Positions 23,255 through 34,661 of a DNA stretch of 64,000 bases are shown here, in pieces; position 1 is the first letter of the stretch, and the number at the start of each line of letters is the position of its first letter. The stretch is taken from the NCBI GenBank assembly GCA_018350325.1, contig JAEVLN010000010.1:1178001-1242000 (forward strand), written 5' to 3'. The notes below the pieces were generated by a model. That model was not told where the DNA came from, ran no database searches, and saw only the letters and a list, made by a program, of their open reading frames with translations. The DNA comes from Globodera rostochiensis. Taxonomy: Eukaryota; Nematoda; Chromadorea; Rhabditida; Heteroderidae. Both the position numbers and the translations under genes were made by a program.

Positions 23255-24005
23255 CGAGGCTTAGCTCTGCATTTTGTAATTTGTATTATTATTCTTGAAC
23301 ATTGGATAAATAAATTTTATTGCTAAGTCCTTCCATCACATTTTGTTGTGCCATTATTTTTCCAAGCAATGTTTGTGCGGCAATAAGCTTCACAGTTGGC
23401 CCCTCATCTCCTTCACAAACCGACTGAGCTACACGGGCACCTTTCCACTCTCTCCTCAATCCTTTCACCAAAGGAAGAGAACGCTTCCGGTCTGAATCCC
23501 CCCCCCCCCCGCCCGAATCCCACCGGTTCGAATCCCCCCACAGCAAAAAGTGTCTCGAATCTCCCCCAAGCCAAAAATTGTCCGAATCCCACCAATTTTA
23601 AAAAGCCAATTTTTTTTTTTGCTAACTTTTTTCAATGTTAACTAAATCAAACATTATCGAATCCCACCAAGCCAAAAGTGTCTCGAATCCTACCACTATT
23701 AAAATCAACCAAAAAAGCATATTATCCAAAAAAGAAAACGATGCAGTCTTTAATAGCAAATAATTATGCCACCAATTTGGCAAAAAAAAAATAATGTTTT
23801 TTTAAAAATTTGGGGGATTCGTGACATTTTTGCTGTGGGGGGATTCAAACCTGGGGGATTCGGGCGTGGGGGATTCGAACCGGGGGGATTCGGACGGGGG
23901 GGGGGATTCGGGCTCTTTTTGGCTTGGGGGGGGGGGGTGGATTCGAGTATCCAATGTTTAAGAATAATAATACAAATTACAAAATGCAGAGCTAAGCCCT
24001 TTTTT
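23255..24005. repeat. Composite foldback at the 3' end of GS copy B
   Basis: The 3'UTR of copy B (23258-23312, reading GCTTAGCTCTGCATTTTG) recurs inverted at 23950-24000. Between them, poly-C/GAATCC arms (23500-23600) face poly-G/GGATTCG arms (23810-23945). The result is a nested hairpin of about 750 bp that also splits a copied exon of the 7.5-9.1 kb gene. Confidence 0.8.
23338..23430 (-). pseudogene. Fragment of exon 1 of the 7.5-9.1 kb secreted gene
   Basis: Corresponds to 8880-8972 (reads EGDEGPTVKL...AAQTLLGKIM on the minus strand). It lies inside the foldback, separated from its other half at 24200-24290. Confidence 0.85.
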
Positions 24006-24199
24006 GCAACTAAATCCAGCATTTTTTGATACCATTCGAAAGCTTATAATGAGTAGAAGCTATCAACAAGCAAAGGCTAAGCGATTGAAAACCCCCAAAG
24101 AAGTTATGGCAAGAAGAATTTAAAAAATCCAGCTTTTCGGGCCACATACCACAGACGGAACGTCTCATCTCCTCGGCTTTAGTAGAGAGAACCCACCAA

Positions 24200-24290
24200 C
24201 GGTCACTTGATAACAGTAATCGTCGGCCACCGGCGGCGGATAAATGGACACTTTCAATTGACTCACATCCTGAGCGATTGTGAGCGTGTT
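24200..24290 (-). pseudogene. Second fragment of the same exon 1
   Basis: Corresponds to 8995-9085 (region from mid signal peptide to YPPPVADDYCYQV). Abuts the four-TM fragment directly, with loss of all sequence between. Confidence 0.85.
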
Positions 24291-24780
24291 GAAATGCCAC
24301 TTTCACCGTAAAATCCGTGGTGAACGGGCACACCAAAAGAATGAAAAGGCAGAGGCACTAATAAAAACAGAAAGAATAATTCCGAAATAAATCTTTTAAT
24401 CATTGAAAAATTAAAAAAGAGTGTAAAAAAGTTGTTCTTTTTTAATCAGATTAATTATTTGTATGTAAAATAGGTATTTTTAATTGTTTTTTAATTTGAA
24501 TACATTTAATAACCCAAATTAACTTACAATCTCTAAAACCTTCGTCAGCCACTGTCCACTTTTTAATAATTCGTCATCGTATTGACGACATTGACAGCAG
24601 AAGAAACACTTCCGCTTCTTACTTTTTACGCTATTTTTGAAGGAATTGTTTTGAAGATCCGCGTCCAAATACCTATATTAAAAAATAATTAATTTTAATT
24701 TTATTTATAACATTGTTAAATTACCATTCTGCTGAATGGAATTGCACGGTGCCCGTTATGGTCTCAAGCACATTCGACAT
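24291..24780 (-). pseudogene. Four-TM protein gene, truncated copy 2
   Basis: Exons 24725-24780 and 24528-24672 keep an open frame (copy 1 is frameshifted here), and exon 3 begins at 24357. Exon 3 breaks off at about 24291 and has a 1-nt deletion near 24316, and the last exon (TM3-TM4) is missing. The 5' part is a better guide to the ancestral frame than copy 1. Confidence 0.85.
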
Positions 24781-25139
24781 AAGATGCGCGAAAAAAGAAC
24801 ACCCACGACAATTTGCCAAATTTTTGTTGTTGTTGCGTTAATTAATGTCCAAAGTTGTGATCAATCGATCACTCAAATTGACGGCCAATCACAATTTTTG
24901 TTGCTGTCAATTTATTTGAGTTACCCGTGCATATATTGTGTCTGTCGCTCATTAAAATAACCATCATTTTGTGGTTTATCCCCTTGCAAATCGAATGCGG
25001 AACTTTTGTTGTTTTCCTCACTACCGCGGACATTTTGTCTGTCGGACCTTTTTTATATCTAGGGAGGGAGAAAATTTGAAAAATAAAATGAAAAAGACCT
25101 TAAAAAATTAGAGAAAGAGGGCACTTTTGACAATTATAT

Positions 25140-25620
25140 TGCATTAGCGTTTGGCCTGCGTCCTGCTGGGCTCCTCAAGAAATCAAACATCATTTGTACG
25201 AGAAAATGTTTCATGCTTAAAGTTCACATTGGAACCAAAAATTAGGAAAAATGTTACGTACGTCTTACAGCATAAATATGAATGAAAATGAAAAGCTAGT
25301 CCAGCCAATTAAGAGAAAATACGATAATCTTCCATTTCATTTCATCTTTCCGATCACTGATCTAGACCAAATATGGCGAATCGCCGACACTGTATCCCTT
25401 CCAGACTCCGCCCTTTCCACGCTGGCCAGTTTGGTCTTCATCATATGCCCGGTTCTGGAGAAGTACGACACTTTGCCAGTCTCCATGTTGCCTATCAAAC
25501 AGCCGAAGATGCCCAGCTCCGGGGTTACGTCAACATTCAGAGCGGGCTCCGTGTTTGGACGAATAAAATGATTCTTAAAAATATAAATTGATTTTGCAAA
25601 CAAGCTGAATGCTGAATTAT
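25140..25620 (-). pseudogene. GS-like 3' end fragment (exon 12)
   Basis: Copy of the copy-A 3' flank plus exon 12 (25362-25573). Exon 12 lacks one base near 25414 relative to A, shifting the frame. Homology stops at about 25620, where the minisatellite region begins. Confidence 0.9.
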
Positions 25621-25654
25621 GGCGCAAGATGGGCGGCGCCAAGGTGACCCTAAC

Positions 25655-26650
25655 CGTAATGTAAAAAATGGGGAAAATACAACACAAGAAAATGCTAATT
25701 AAAGAAAATAATAAACACCAGAAACGCTAAACCAAAGAAAATACAAAACACCAGAAATGCTAAACTAAAGAAAATACACACCAGAAATGCCAAATCAAAA
25801 AAATCAACACAATGCTAAACTAAAGAAAATACAACACCAGAAAATGTTTAATCAAAGAAAATGCAACAGCCAAATCAAAAAAACACAACACCAGAAATGC
25901 TAAACTAAAGAAAATACACACCAGAAATGCTAAATCAAAGAAAATGCAACACCAGAAAATGCTAACACAAAGAAAATAAAAACATCAGAAATGCTAAACT
26001 AAAAAAAATACAACACCAGCAATGCTAAACCAAAGAAAATAATAAAGACCAGAAACGCTAAACCAAAGAAAATACAAAACACCAGAAAATGCTAAACCAA
26101 AGAAAATATAAACACCAAAAATGCCAAATCAAAAAAACACAACAGCAGAAATATTAAATCAAAGTAAATACAACACCAAAAATGCCAAATCAAAAAAACA
26201 CAACACCAGAAATGCTAAACCAAAAAAAATACAAAACACCAGAATTAAATGAAAGAAAAATACAAACAACACCAAAAATGCCAAATCAAAAAAACACAAC
26301 ACCAGAAATACTAACCAAAGAAAATACAACACAATAAATGCCAAATCAAAAAAACACAACACCAGAAATATTAAATCAAAGAAAATACAACACCAAAAAT
26401 GCCAAATCAAAAAAACACAACACCAGAAATGCTAACCAAAGAAAATAAGAAACACCCGAAATGATAAATCAAAGAAAATTACGCCAGAAATGCTAAACTA
26501 AAGAAAATACAACACCAGAAAATGCTAAACCAAAGTACAAATATCAAAAATATTAAATCAAAGAAAATATAACAACCCAAAGAAAATACGACATCAGAAA
26601 TGCTAAACCAAAGAAAATAATAAACACCAGAAACGTTAAACCAAAGAAAA
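25655..26650. repeat. Degenerate 30-35 bp A-rich minisatellite, about 1 kb
   Basis: Repeated phrases ACCAGAAATGCTAAAC and CAAAGAAAATACAACACC in variable order. It occupies exactly the place of the missing middle of a GS copy: copy-A-like 3' sequence lies on its left and copy-A-like promoter on its right. Confidence 0.9.
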
Positions 26651-27050
26651 ACAATAAATGAAATAAAGTGGGATTATGGCTCCTCGCTAAAACTTTTCGC
26701 CTTTTATATGGCAAGTCGCTCGATGTTTGTTAATATTATGTGATTTTATTTTCGTAATTTGGCTTCCCAGAAACGGAAAGAAAAAATAAAAAATTAAAAA
26801 GATATTCATCCTCTTTAAATGACGTGGCATATTTCCAAGCAATCTTATTTGCAAACGGGAAACAGCTGCCAGATTTTTGATGGCACATTTGCCACAATCC
26901 GGATGCTATTGCCATCAGCAGCACTATTTTGCGATTTATAAATTGATTTATTTTATTTTTTAATGTCGGATTTACAGGCATTATAAAGGTTCTAAATAGG
27001 CAGGCAATTAGAAACTAAAATCTGAAAAAGTCCAAAATAGGCACTGAAAC
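26651..27050 (-). promoter_or_regulatory. Orphan copy of the GS promoter module
   Basis: Nearly identical to 15985-16380, including the TATA-like box, but the coding exons that should follow on the minus strand are replaced by the minisatellite. No gene is driven by it that I can see. Confidence 0.85.
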
Positions 27051-27179
27051 CCTCAAAACCCACTTGTGATTTTGGTCTGTCGGGGCTCAGCGCAAAAATT
27101 CACTGTTTGTGTTAGTGTTCGGCACGGTCCGGTATTACCGCGCAAGCTGAGGGCGCTTTGTTAATTACAATGTTGATTA

Positions 27180-27662
27180 GAAGAAAATTATTTATCCAAT
27201 GTTCAAGAATTATAATACACAAAATGAAGAGATAAGCCTCGAAATCAATAAGCAATAAGAACTTCCGACTCATCGGATTCTGTGTGTTACGCCGTCAGCG
27301 CCGTCAGACATCTGATCTAGACCAAATATGGAGAATCGCCGACACTGTATCCCTTCCAGACGCCGCCCTCGTCCACGCTGGCCAGTTTAGTCTTCATCAT
27401 ATGCCCGGTTCTGGAGAAGTACGATCTCCGTGTTGCCTATCAAACAGCCGAAGATGCCCAGCTCCGGAGTTGCGTCAACATTCAGAGCGGGCTCCGTGTT
27501 TGGACGAATAAAATGATCCTTAAAAATATAATTGATTTTGCAAACAAGCTGAATGCTGAATTAAGCTTGATTACAATTAAACTAACTCAAGAAAATTAAT
27601 GCTGAAAATATAAAACTAAAAATTTGATCTTAGATAGAGTTTCTTATACAATTTTCAGAGGA
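27180..27662 (-). pseudogene. GS-like 3' end fragment, copy-C type
   Basis: Exon 12 (27317-27518) and its 3'UTR. The UTR matches copy C (phrase TACGCCGTCAG), not A or B. An 11-nt deletion near 27425 breaks the frame. No upstream exons. Confidence 0.9.
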
Positions 27663-28591
27663 CCGATCAAGATTTCGATCGAGAATCTCGAAAAAATCTC
27701 GTCGAAATTTACCGGACCCGAACCCACACATGACCCCCCTCATTCTGAGCCCTAATTTGAGAGGGTTCAAAAATCTAGAGAAATGAAAATTTAGCGTTTT
27801 TATTACAGGTTTTTTCAGCTATGCCAATAATTAGTGCCTCTTTGCTAACCATAGGGGGGACCCTTTTGGTAAAATTAGTAGAAAATTTTTTTATTCTAAA
27901 AATTATCTGAAAATATGTTATTTGATACGCTGATTACGAATTCGTCAATAAGCGGGTTTTGAAGCGGCTTAAATTTTTGCAAATTAAGGAAAAAAGCAAC
28001 TTTTAAGTAACAAAAGCCGGCTTAAATAATGAAAGGCCGTGTAACGGCCTTTTCCCCTTATCGGGCTTTGGTTTACTTAAAAGTTTTTTCCTTAATTTTC
28101 AAATGTTCCGGAAAGTCAGCATAGACCCAAAATTTGGCGTTTCGGAAAGTCAGATTAATCAGAATTTATGCACACATTTTAATCAGTAGACAACTGAGTC
28201 CTATTCAAAGGTACACTTCAGTCCAGTCCAAGGGTAGTAACTCCAATACGAGCCGGCCAAAAATACGGAATTTTTACGGAACGTAAGCGTCCTCTTCCGT
28301 CTTTTATTTGAGATTATGGTGTCGCCCGCCTTCCGCTTTTCGTGTTTTTTCCACGCTAAAATTGACCATATTTGTCGGCTCATCGGCATATTCTTCATTT
28401 TTTTCTGCATCACCTGTGTCTTGTTGATGTTTTGTTGCATTAACCAAAAGTGCTCACGCATTATTCATCAAAATATAGAAATCTGAAATTCGTGAAAACT
28501 ACATTTATTAAATGGCTAGAGATTTGAAAAACATACAAAATTAAATAACTCAAATTAAATCAAACACAAATAAATTTGAATTTTTATAACT
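27663..28591. repeat. Inverted-repeat element relics
   Basis: 27655-27710 is a fragment of the GGACCGATCGA foldback. 27950-28110 is a palindrome (TTAAATTTTTGCAAATTAAGG arm facing CCTTAATTTTCAAATG arm, centre near 28035). 28185-28250 resembles one end of the 58.9-59.5 kb foldback. A minus-strand open frame at 28201-28461 has no identifiable start context and I do not call it a gene. Confidence 0.5.
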
Positions 28592-29019
28592 GGTCTGCAT
28601 TCGGACCGATTTTGGCTTGGCCTGTATTCGGACCAATTTTGGCTTGGTCTGCATTCGGGCCGGTCTTCATTCGGACCAATTTTGGCTTGGTCTGCATTCG
28701 GGCCGGTCTTCATTCGGACCAATTTTGGCTTGGTCTGCATTCGGGCCGGTCTTCATTCGGACCAATTTTGGCTTGGTCTGCATTCGGGCCGGTCTTCATT
28801 CGGACCAATTTTGGCTTGGTCTGCATTCGGGCCGGTCTTCATTCGGACCAATTTTGGCTTGGTCTGCATTCGGGCCGGTCTTCATTCGGACCAATTTTGG
28901 CTTGGTCTGCATTCGGACGGTCGACATTCGGACCGATTTTGGCTTTGTCTGCATTCGGGCGGTCGACATTCGGACCGATTTTGGCTTGGTCTGCATTCGG
29001 ACGGTCGACATTCGGTCCG
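28592..29019. repeat. 43-bp minisatellite, about 10 units
   Basis: Unit begins TCTGCATTCGGGCCGG and ends CAATTTTGGCTTGG. The last three units are shorter variants with CGGTCGACATTCGG. All three plus-strand frames stay open through the array because 43 is not divisible by three; no gene is implied. Confidence 0.97.
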
Positions 29020-29279
29020 TACGCCCAGGCAGCCTTCTTTGCTCATGCCAACCCAACCACAGCAGCACCATGCCCATTTACTTTAAAATAATAAAGCTGA
29101 CTGCAGCGCTGTCATATGCGGCGTCCAGCCAACGAGACTTTATTTTAGATGTTTTGAAATTTTGTGCCTATTTGAGAATTTTTTTTAATGCAGATTTGCC
29201 TGAATTTAGTATAATTTTAAACGCTTAAAAACCCGATCCAAAAAAAATAAAACAAAACAATTTTAAATCGCAAAATAGT

Positions 29280-29432
29280 GCTGCCTATGAATAACTAGAG
29301 ATCGGCGGGAAGGGGATTCCTGCGGAAAAAGTACGGGATAACCCGGACCCGTTCCCGCTTTTTTTGCCGACCGGGATTTTTTACGAAACGGGGAAAACGG
29401 GAACCCGTTCTGGATTACCGACCCGTTAAAAT
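29280..29432. mobile_element. CTAGAGATCGG insertion upstream of GS copy C
   Basis: GC-rich block beginning CTAGAGATCGGCGGG, with internal 'acccgttcc' / 'gggaacgg' phrases, interrupting sequence duplicated elsewhere in the GS flanks. Related to 33290-33590 and 39041-39201. No clean target duplication identified. Confidence 0.4.
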
Positions 29433-29559
29433 AGTGCTGCCTATGGCAATACCATCCGGATTGTGGCAAAATGTGGCATTTACCACCAAAAATCTGGCAG
29501 CTGTGTTTCCCGTGTGAAATTAGATTGCTTATATTCCACGGCATTTTTAAGAGGATGAA

Positions 29560-29727
29560 TATTTCCATTTCCGGAAAGATTGACGTATCAATATGTTGGC
29601 CAAAACCTACGAAAATAAATTCACATAATTTGCCATATAAAAGGCGAAAAGTTTTAGCGAGGAGCCATAATCCCACTTATTTCATTTATTGTATTTAAAT
29701 TTGGACGAATTACATCCCAATTACCCA
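29560..29727 (+). promoter_or_regulatory. Core promoter / 5'UTR module of GS copy C
   Basis: TATA-like GCCATATAAAAGG at 29632-29644, 96 bp before the ATG, then AATCCCACTTATTTC and TTTGGACGAATTACATCCC. Upstream, TTTCCGGAAAGATT and TCAATATGTTGGCCAAAA align with the corresponding upstream region of the MATH-BTB genes. Confidence 0.75.
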
Positions 29728-32700
29728 ATGAATATGGCGAACATTCTCCTTATATTATTTTTGTTCTGCTTCATTAATTTTAGAAATGCAACTCCGACGA
29801 CGCACAATCAGGGTCAGATAATTTTGATTATTCTGAAAACGAAAGTTGTTCATAATTTTGCCCGGGAAAAGCTTTTGACTGGGTTCTGGAAAGCCTCCAA
29901 AATTCGAGTTTTACTTGAAAAATAAAGAATAAATAATGAATTTATATTAAATCATTTTTGTATGCCCATTCTGCCCCGGATTCAGATAAAACAGACAAAG
30001 AACAACAATATTGTGTGTCGAATATTGAGCAGGATCCGCAAATTTTGCTGGAACAAAGTTTGGATGCCAAAGATTGGGCCCTGTCCAACGGATTGGTTAA
30101 ACTCGTCGTCGTCCCTTCCTGTCCGGAGTGTGGCAAAAAAATGGATAAAGTTGGAAATTATTTGAACCAATTTTATAAAAATTAAATCGTAAAAGAAACC
30201 GTTTCAAAGACTGGTTTAAAGTTATTTATTAATTGAATTTAGCAATTGTTTATTATGCTTTTATAAAGAATTAATAGCATTATTTTAAATCTTAAAATAA
30301 TTTTATTTGAATTAAATATATTATATTCTGCATTTGAGCCCAACGTCATGACCCAATTTTCGCCTTTGTCGCTGTATCCGTCGCCTTTCCCACGCAAATT
30401 ATTCCAACAAGCTGTGGACGTACAAAAAGTAAGTCATTCTGAACCACGAAATAATCACCGGGATTCATAAGAAGTGCTTATGACCATAATGATTTATAAA
30501 TGATTGATCTGAGCATGATTCTAACTCACTCATGATCTGGTAACGCTATTATTCAAATTACCGATGATCCGGACTATTCAATCGTATTCTGATCACCCAA
30601 ATCAATTTCAGGCAATGCTATTGCTATATTTTCGCGCATCCTGTGACTATGAATTTTTGAAAGAAGCGTACCGGGAAGTGCTGAACAGTGAGATCGAGAA
30701 TGGAGTTATAAATCTTGTGCCGAAACTCGATAAAATGTTTAGTGAAAAAATCCGACAGCCGGTGACAATGTTTTGTCAACGAGCGGTGGGCAATTTTTGG
30801 CATAAAATCATTTAAACAAATTTATTTTTTAAGGATTATATGGCGAGTGAAAATGTTGACGGACAATATGTGCTAAAGCAGGTGCTTCAGAGTGCTTTTT
30901 GCTTAGTTTTAAACAAATCACAAAATGTTCAGGTTGAAGTAAACACCGGCGCAATTGGCTGCTTTGCGATAGCATCCCGGTTTCCCCGGCTTCACCGACG
31001 AATGGTCTCGAATGCGGGCATTGATGCTTCAGAATCAGTGATGCCATTAGGACCAAAGCGATACAATGGTGGCAGAAACATTGTACCAGGCTTGGTAAGC
31101 TCAGTCATTTTTTGTGTTAAGCAATTAGTGTAGTAACCTATTTATGTTTGTCATTTTAAAAGATCTAATTTCTTCACACAACTTTAAATATTTTAGGTTG
31201 GCATTCGGAAACGCTGAAGCGATGATTCTTTTTCTACATGGCGGCCCAAATAGCCATTTAATGCTCGAGTCACGCCAAATACAGCATCAATTGGAGAACA
31301 TTTCGACAGAAAGAATAAAATGCCGATTCATCACATTAAAGGAGGGCCTCAACCGGTCAGTGTTGGACAAACAATTCTTAAACTTAGGCCAGCCCGGAGA
31401 AGGACATTTGAGTCTAGAAAAAAGAACATAACTTTTGTCCACTTAAGGCCAATTTAAACTGCATAGGTATTTTGTCGGCGGCTTTCACATACTCTAAATT
31501 TTTTGGTGATCCGTTGTGAACTGGTCCACAAGATACGGCTGGCGATTAAATCGATCTGGCGCGACCAGTGCCAAATCATGATCGATCGGTGTTTAGGAAA
31601 CCGCTTTGAAATTTAGGCTGAAGCGTGACCCGAACAATTTTTCACTAATTTTGGACGACAAATTCGTTGTTGCCGTTGTGTTCGATCGACTTGGTGTCGC
31701 TTTATCTAAGGAAGAAAATGACCTTAACATAGAAATTGACCGTTCGACAGCCATTGTAAGTAAAATTTAATTATTTTAAAATCGATTTATTCAATTCAAC
31801 AAAATTAATGATTGTACTATTTTGATTGTCATTACTTAAAATGTTTTAAAAAATTACAAAAATGCATTATTTATATCCATTTTATCAGAAAACACCCTCC
31901 ATCATATTTGCGCTGTCTCACACAAAGAGAATGCAACAGGTCTTCTTCAACAAACAATTTTAATATAAATTACAAAATTTTTGATGGTTTAGGGGGAGGG
32001 GACTGCAATTATATTTTGGTAACTAAGACTAAGCTTCGGTTTGGTTCTAATGACTTTCTGGTTCCACTAATTTGAATTTGTGACTAGATAAATTTGTGGC
32101 ATTATGTTATCCTTTATTATATTTTTTAACTATCTTTTACGCTTGCTCCTAAATAAAAAAAAAGCAAAAATAATCATTTGCAATATTTGTCGTAAAATAG
32201 GTATTCACAAAGCCTGGAATGGTGGAGAAATTCTTCAATAATCCCGAAGAAGCACACATGGCCGAAGCAATTCGAAAGGTTCAAACGAAAGGTTGGGCCA
32301 TCGGGAAAGACGAAGACTTAACTGAGGACATAATAAAGGTAAATTACTCTCAAAACATTCAATTGCGCCAAAAAATATTATTATTAATTGAATAAATATA
32401 TTCTAAAAATCACAATTAATTTTTGGGCTATTTTCATTTAACAGAAAGCGACAGCAAATCCGCACCGGTATGTGCTGAAGAACAACGGATGTCGACTAAT
32501 GTCTGAAGATATTTTCTTTAACGAAAACATACCAAAAAAATTGGAATCTATGGAACCGGCTGACCGTGACTTCTTTTACTTGACGGAAAAATTACGCCCG
32601 ATGGTTGTTAAGGTGGGGAAGAAAGTGAATTTAAAGTCTGGATCAGTCTATAAATATCCTGCTGATTTTTGGATTTTTTGGAGGTCCAGATACATCATAA

Positions 32701-32950
32701 AATTATTTCTTTTTAATGTATAAATTTTTTTTATTAGAATCATTTTATTCGTCCAAACATGGAGCCCGCTCTGAATGTTGACGCAACCCCGGAGCTGGGC
32801 ATCTTTGGCTGTTTGATTGGCAACACGGAGACTGGCAAAGTGTCGTACTTCTCCAGAACCGGGCATATGATGAAGACCAAACTGGCCAGCGTGGACGAGG
32901 GCGGAGTCTGGAAGGGGTACAGTGTCGGCGATTCTCCATATCTGGTCTAG
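29728..32950 (+). pseudogene. Glutathione synthetase-like gene, copy C, one frameshift
   Basis: Exons 29728-29812, 29986-30149, 30339-30428, 30612-30785, 30834-30881, 30933-31094, 31197-31355, 31617-31755, 31889-31939, 32201-32338, 32445-32612, 32738-32950. Exon 6 is 1 nt longer than in A and B (CCATTAGGACC vs CCATCGGACC near 31045), which shifts the frame to an early stop; everything else, including signal peptide and exon 12, is open. The loop after VLK is different again (NNGCRLMSED). Intron 10 has a normal GT donor. Either a young pseudogene or a one-base assembly error. Confidence 0.85.
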
Positions 32951-34171
32951 ATCAAATGTCTGACGGCGTAACACACAGAATCCGATGAATCGGAAGTTCT
33001 GAATTCTTATTGATTTCGAGGCTTAGCTCTTCATTTTGTAATTTGTATTATTATTCTTGAACATTGGATAAATAATTTTGTTCCAATCAAAATTATGCTA
33101 TGTTTTTTATAAAATGAGTATGTTAAATTTAAACATTTTTCGCGGCGGCTCCTAAAACCCGGACATCGTTTGTCAAATCCTTCTTTTTGGATTTTTAATA
33201 ATTGGACTTAACATTGTGGAATGGTCCATCTGCTAAAATAAGTTAAGCAAGGGGAGGACAGCTGCCCTCCCCGAAATGTTTTTTGAGAAAAAACGGAGGC
33301 GGATTTCCCGTTACCACAGATTTTTACGGGAACGGTAAAGATCGGAGAGTTTCCTTCCCGATTAGATTAAAATTGCCGTTCCCGGCTATTTATTTTACCG
33401 GTATATAGCTTGAATGTATTTCGTTGAGATATGTGGGGAGAATAATGCCATAGTTGGCGTTAATTGGCATTGAAAAAAAAGAGGTGAGATCGGGTAAATA
33501 TTTTATGGAAGAAGAACGGGAACTTGAAACTTAACGGAGAATCCCGAATAAGATTTCTGTGTTTTTTACGTTTCCGTGCCGATCTCCAATTCAATCTTAC
33601 TGGATAAACCAAAATGAGTTTTAATTTTATTTATTTTTTGCTTTTGTTCTTTCAATCAATGAACATTTAAAATCTGGTTAGTTGCATAAAGCAGCTCACT
33701 TTTCTGATCAGATCATATGTGTAATTAATTGATCACTTTCTGTTGGTGTGCTTTTCATTGGAGAGAACCTGCCCAAAATAACAATTGACGGCGACCATAA
33801 TACAGGCGCCAAATTGCAATTAAATGAGATCAATTTGGCCCAAACTAATTAACCCAGTCTGGCTTGGAATCGGACTCTGCGGGCGGACAGGTTCAGAGCT
33901 GGTGCAGAGCCCATTCGTCAGCCAGGGTCCACTGTTTTGTTCGACGAGTTTGTTTCTTCTCCCCCAAAAAAATGTGTTGTTGCTGTCGCAACGGGGGAAG
34001 ATGCGATCAAACTGGATATTCCAAATCCCAAAACATATAAAAGTGAAGCGAATTCGATCAGATGAATAAAGCATTCATTCATTGTTTTTAATATAACCCC
34101 TTTTTGTATTTAATGCCTTCAAAACAAAATTTATAAGGCTTCTTTTGCAGAGACTTGTTCAAATTAATTTT
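32951..34171. other. Intergenic
   Basis: 32951-33070 is the copy-C 3'UTR. 33240-33590 is a degenerate MITE-like block (inverted 'gggaacgg' / 'ccgttcc' phrases). A TATA-like CATATAAAAGTG at 34036 and an AATAAA at 34065 are visible but no exon between them is supported. Confidence 0.4.
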
Positions 34172-34580
34172 TGTATGGTTAAGCATAATTTTTTTTAAAT
34201 TGTTCATGTCAAAAATTTAAACAAAATTTCTGTATGGTTAAGCATAACTTTTTTAAATTGTTCATGTCAAAAATTTAAACAAAATTTCTGTATGGTTAAG
34301 CATAACTTTTTTAAATTGTTCATGTCAAAAATTTAAACAAAATTTCTGTATGGTTAAGCATAACTTTTTTAAATTGTTCATGTCAAAAATTTAAACAAAA
34401 TTTCTGTATGGTTAAGCATAATTTTTTTAAATTGTTCATGTCAAAAATTAAAACAAAATTTCTGTATTGTTAAGCATATTTTTTTTTAAATTGTTCATGT
34501 AAAAAATTTAAACAAAATTTCTGTATGGTTAAGCATAATTTTTTTTAAATTGTTCGTGTAAAAAATTTAAACAAAATTTC
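34172..34580. repeat. 58-bp tandem repeat, 7 units
   Basis: Units begin TGTATGGTTAAGCATAA and end AAACAAAATTTC. The array ends about 80 bp before the ATG at 34662, so it forms the immediate upstream region of that gene. Confidence 0.97.
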
Positions 34581-34661
34581 ATTAAAAAACTTAACAATTT
34601 CAGCGTTGATTTTGTGATAAAAAATTACTTTTTGTTTGCACAAAGAATTCATTTTTAAAAA

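Noticed and set aside
23289..24029. Gly/Pro-rich protein frames
   Set aside because: They arise from poly-C/poly-G foldback arms and have no exon structure.
28201..28461. 86-codon minus-strand frame
   Set aside because: Basic composition without splice sites or homologue; it overlaps transposon-derived inverted repeats.
28576..29228. Repetitive open frames in three plus-strand phases
   Set aside because: They come from the 43-bp array and the protein repeats every 43 residues in all frames.
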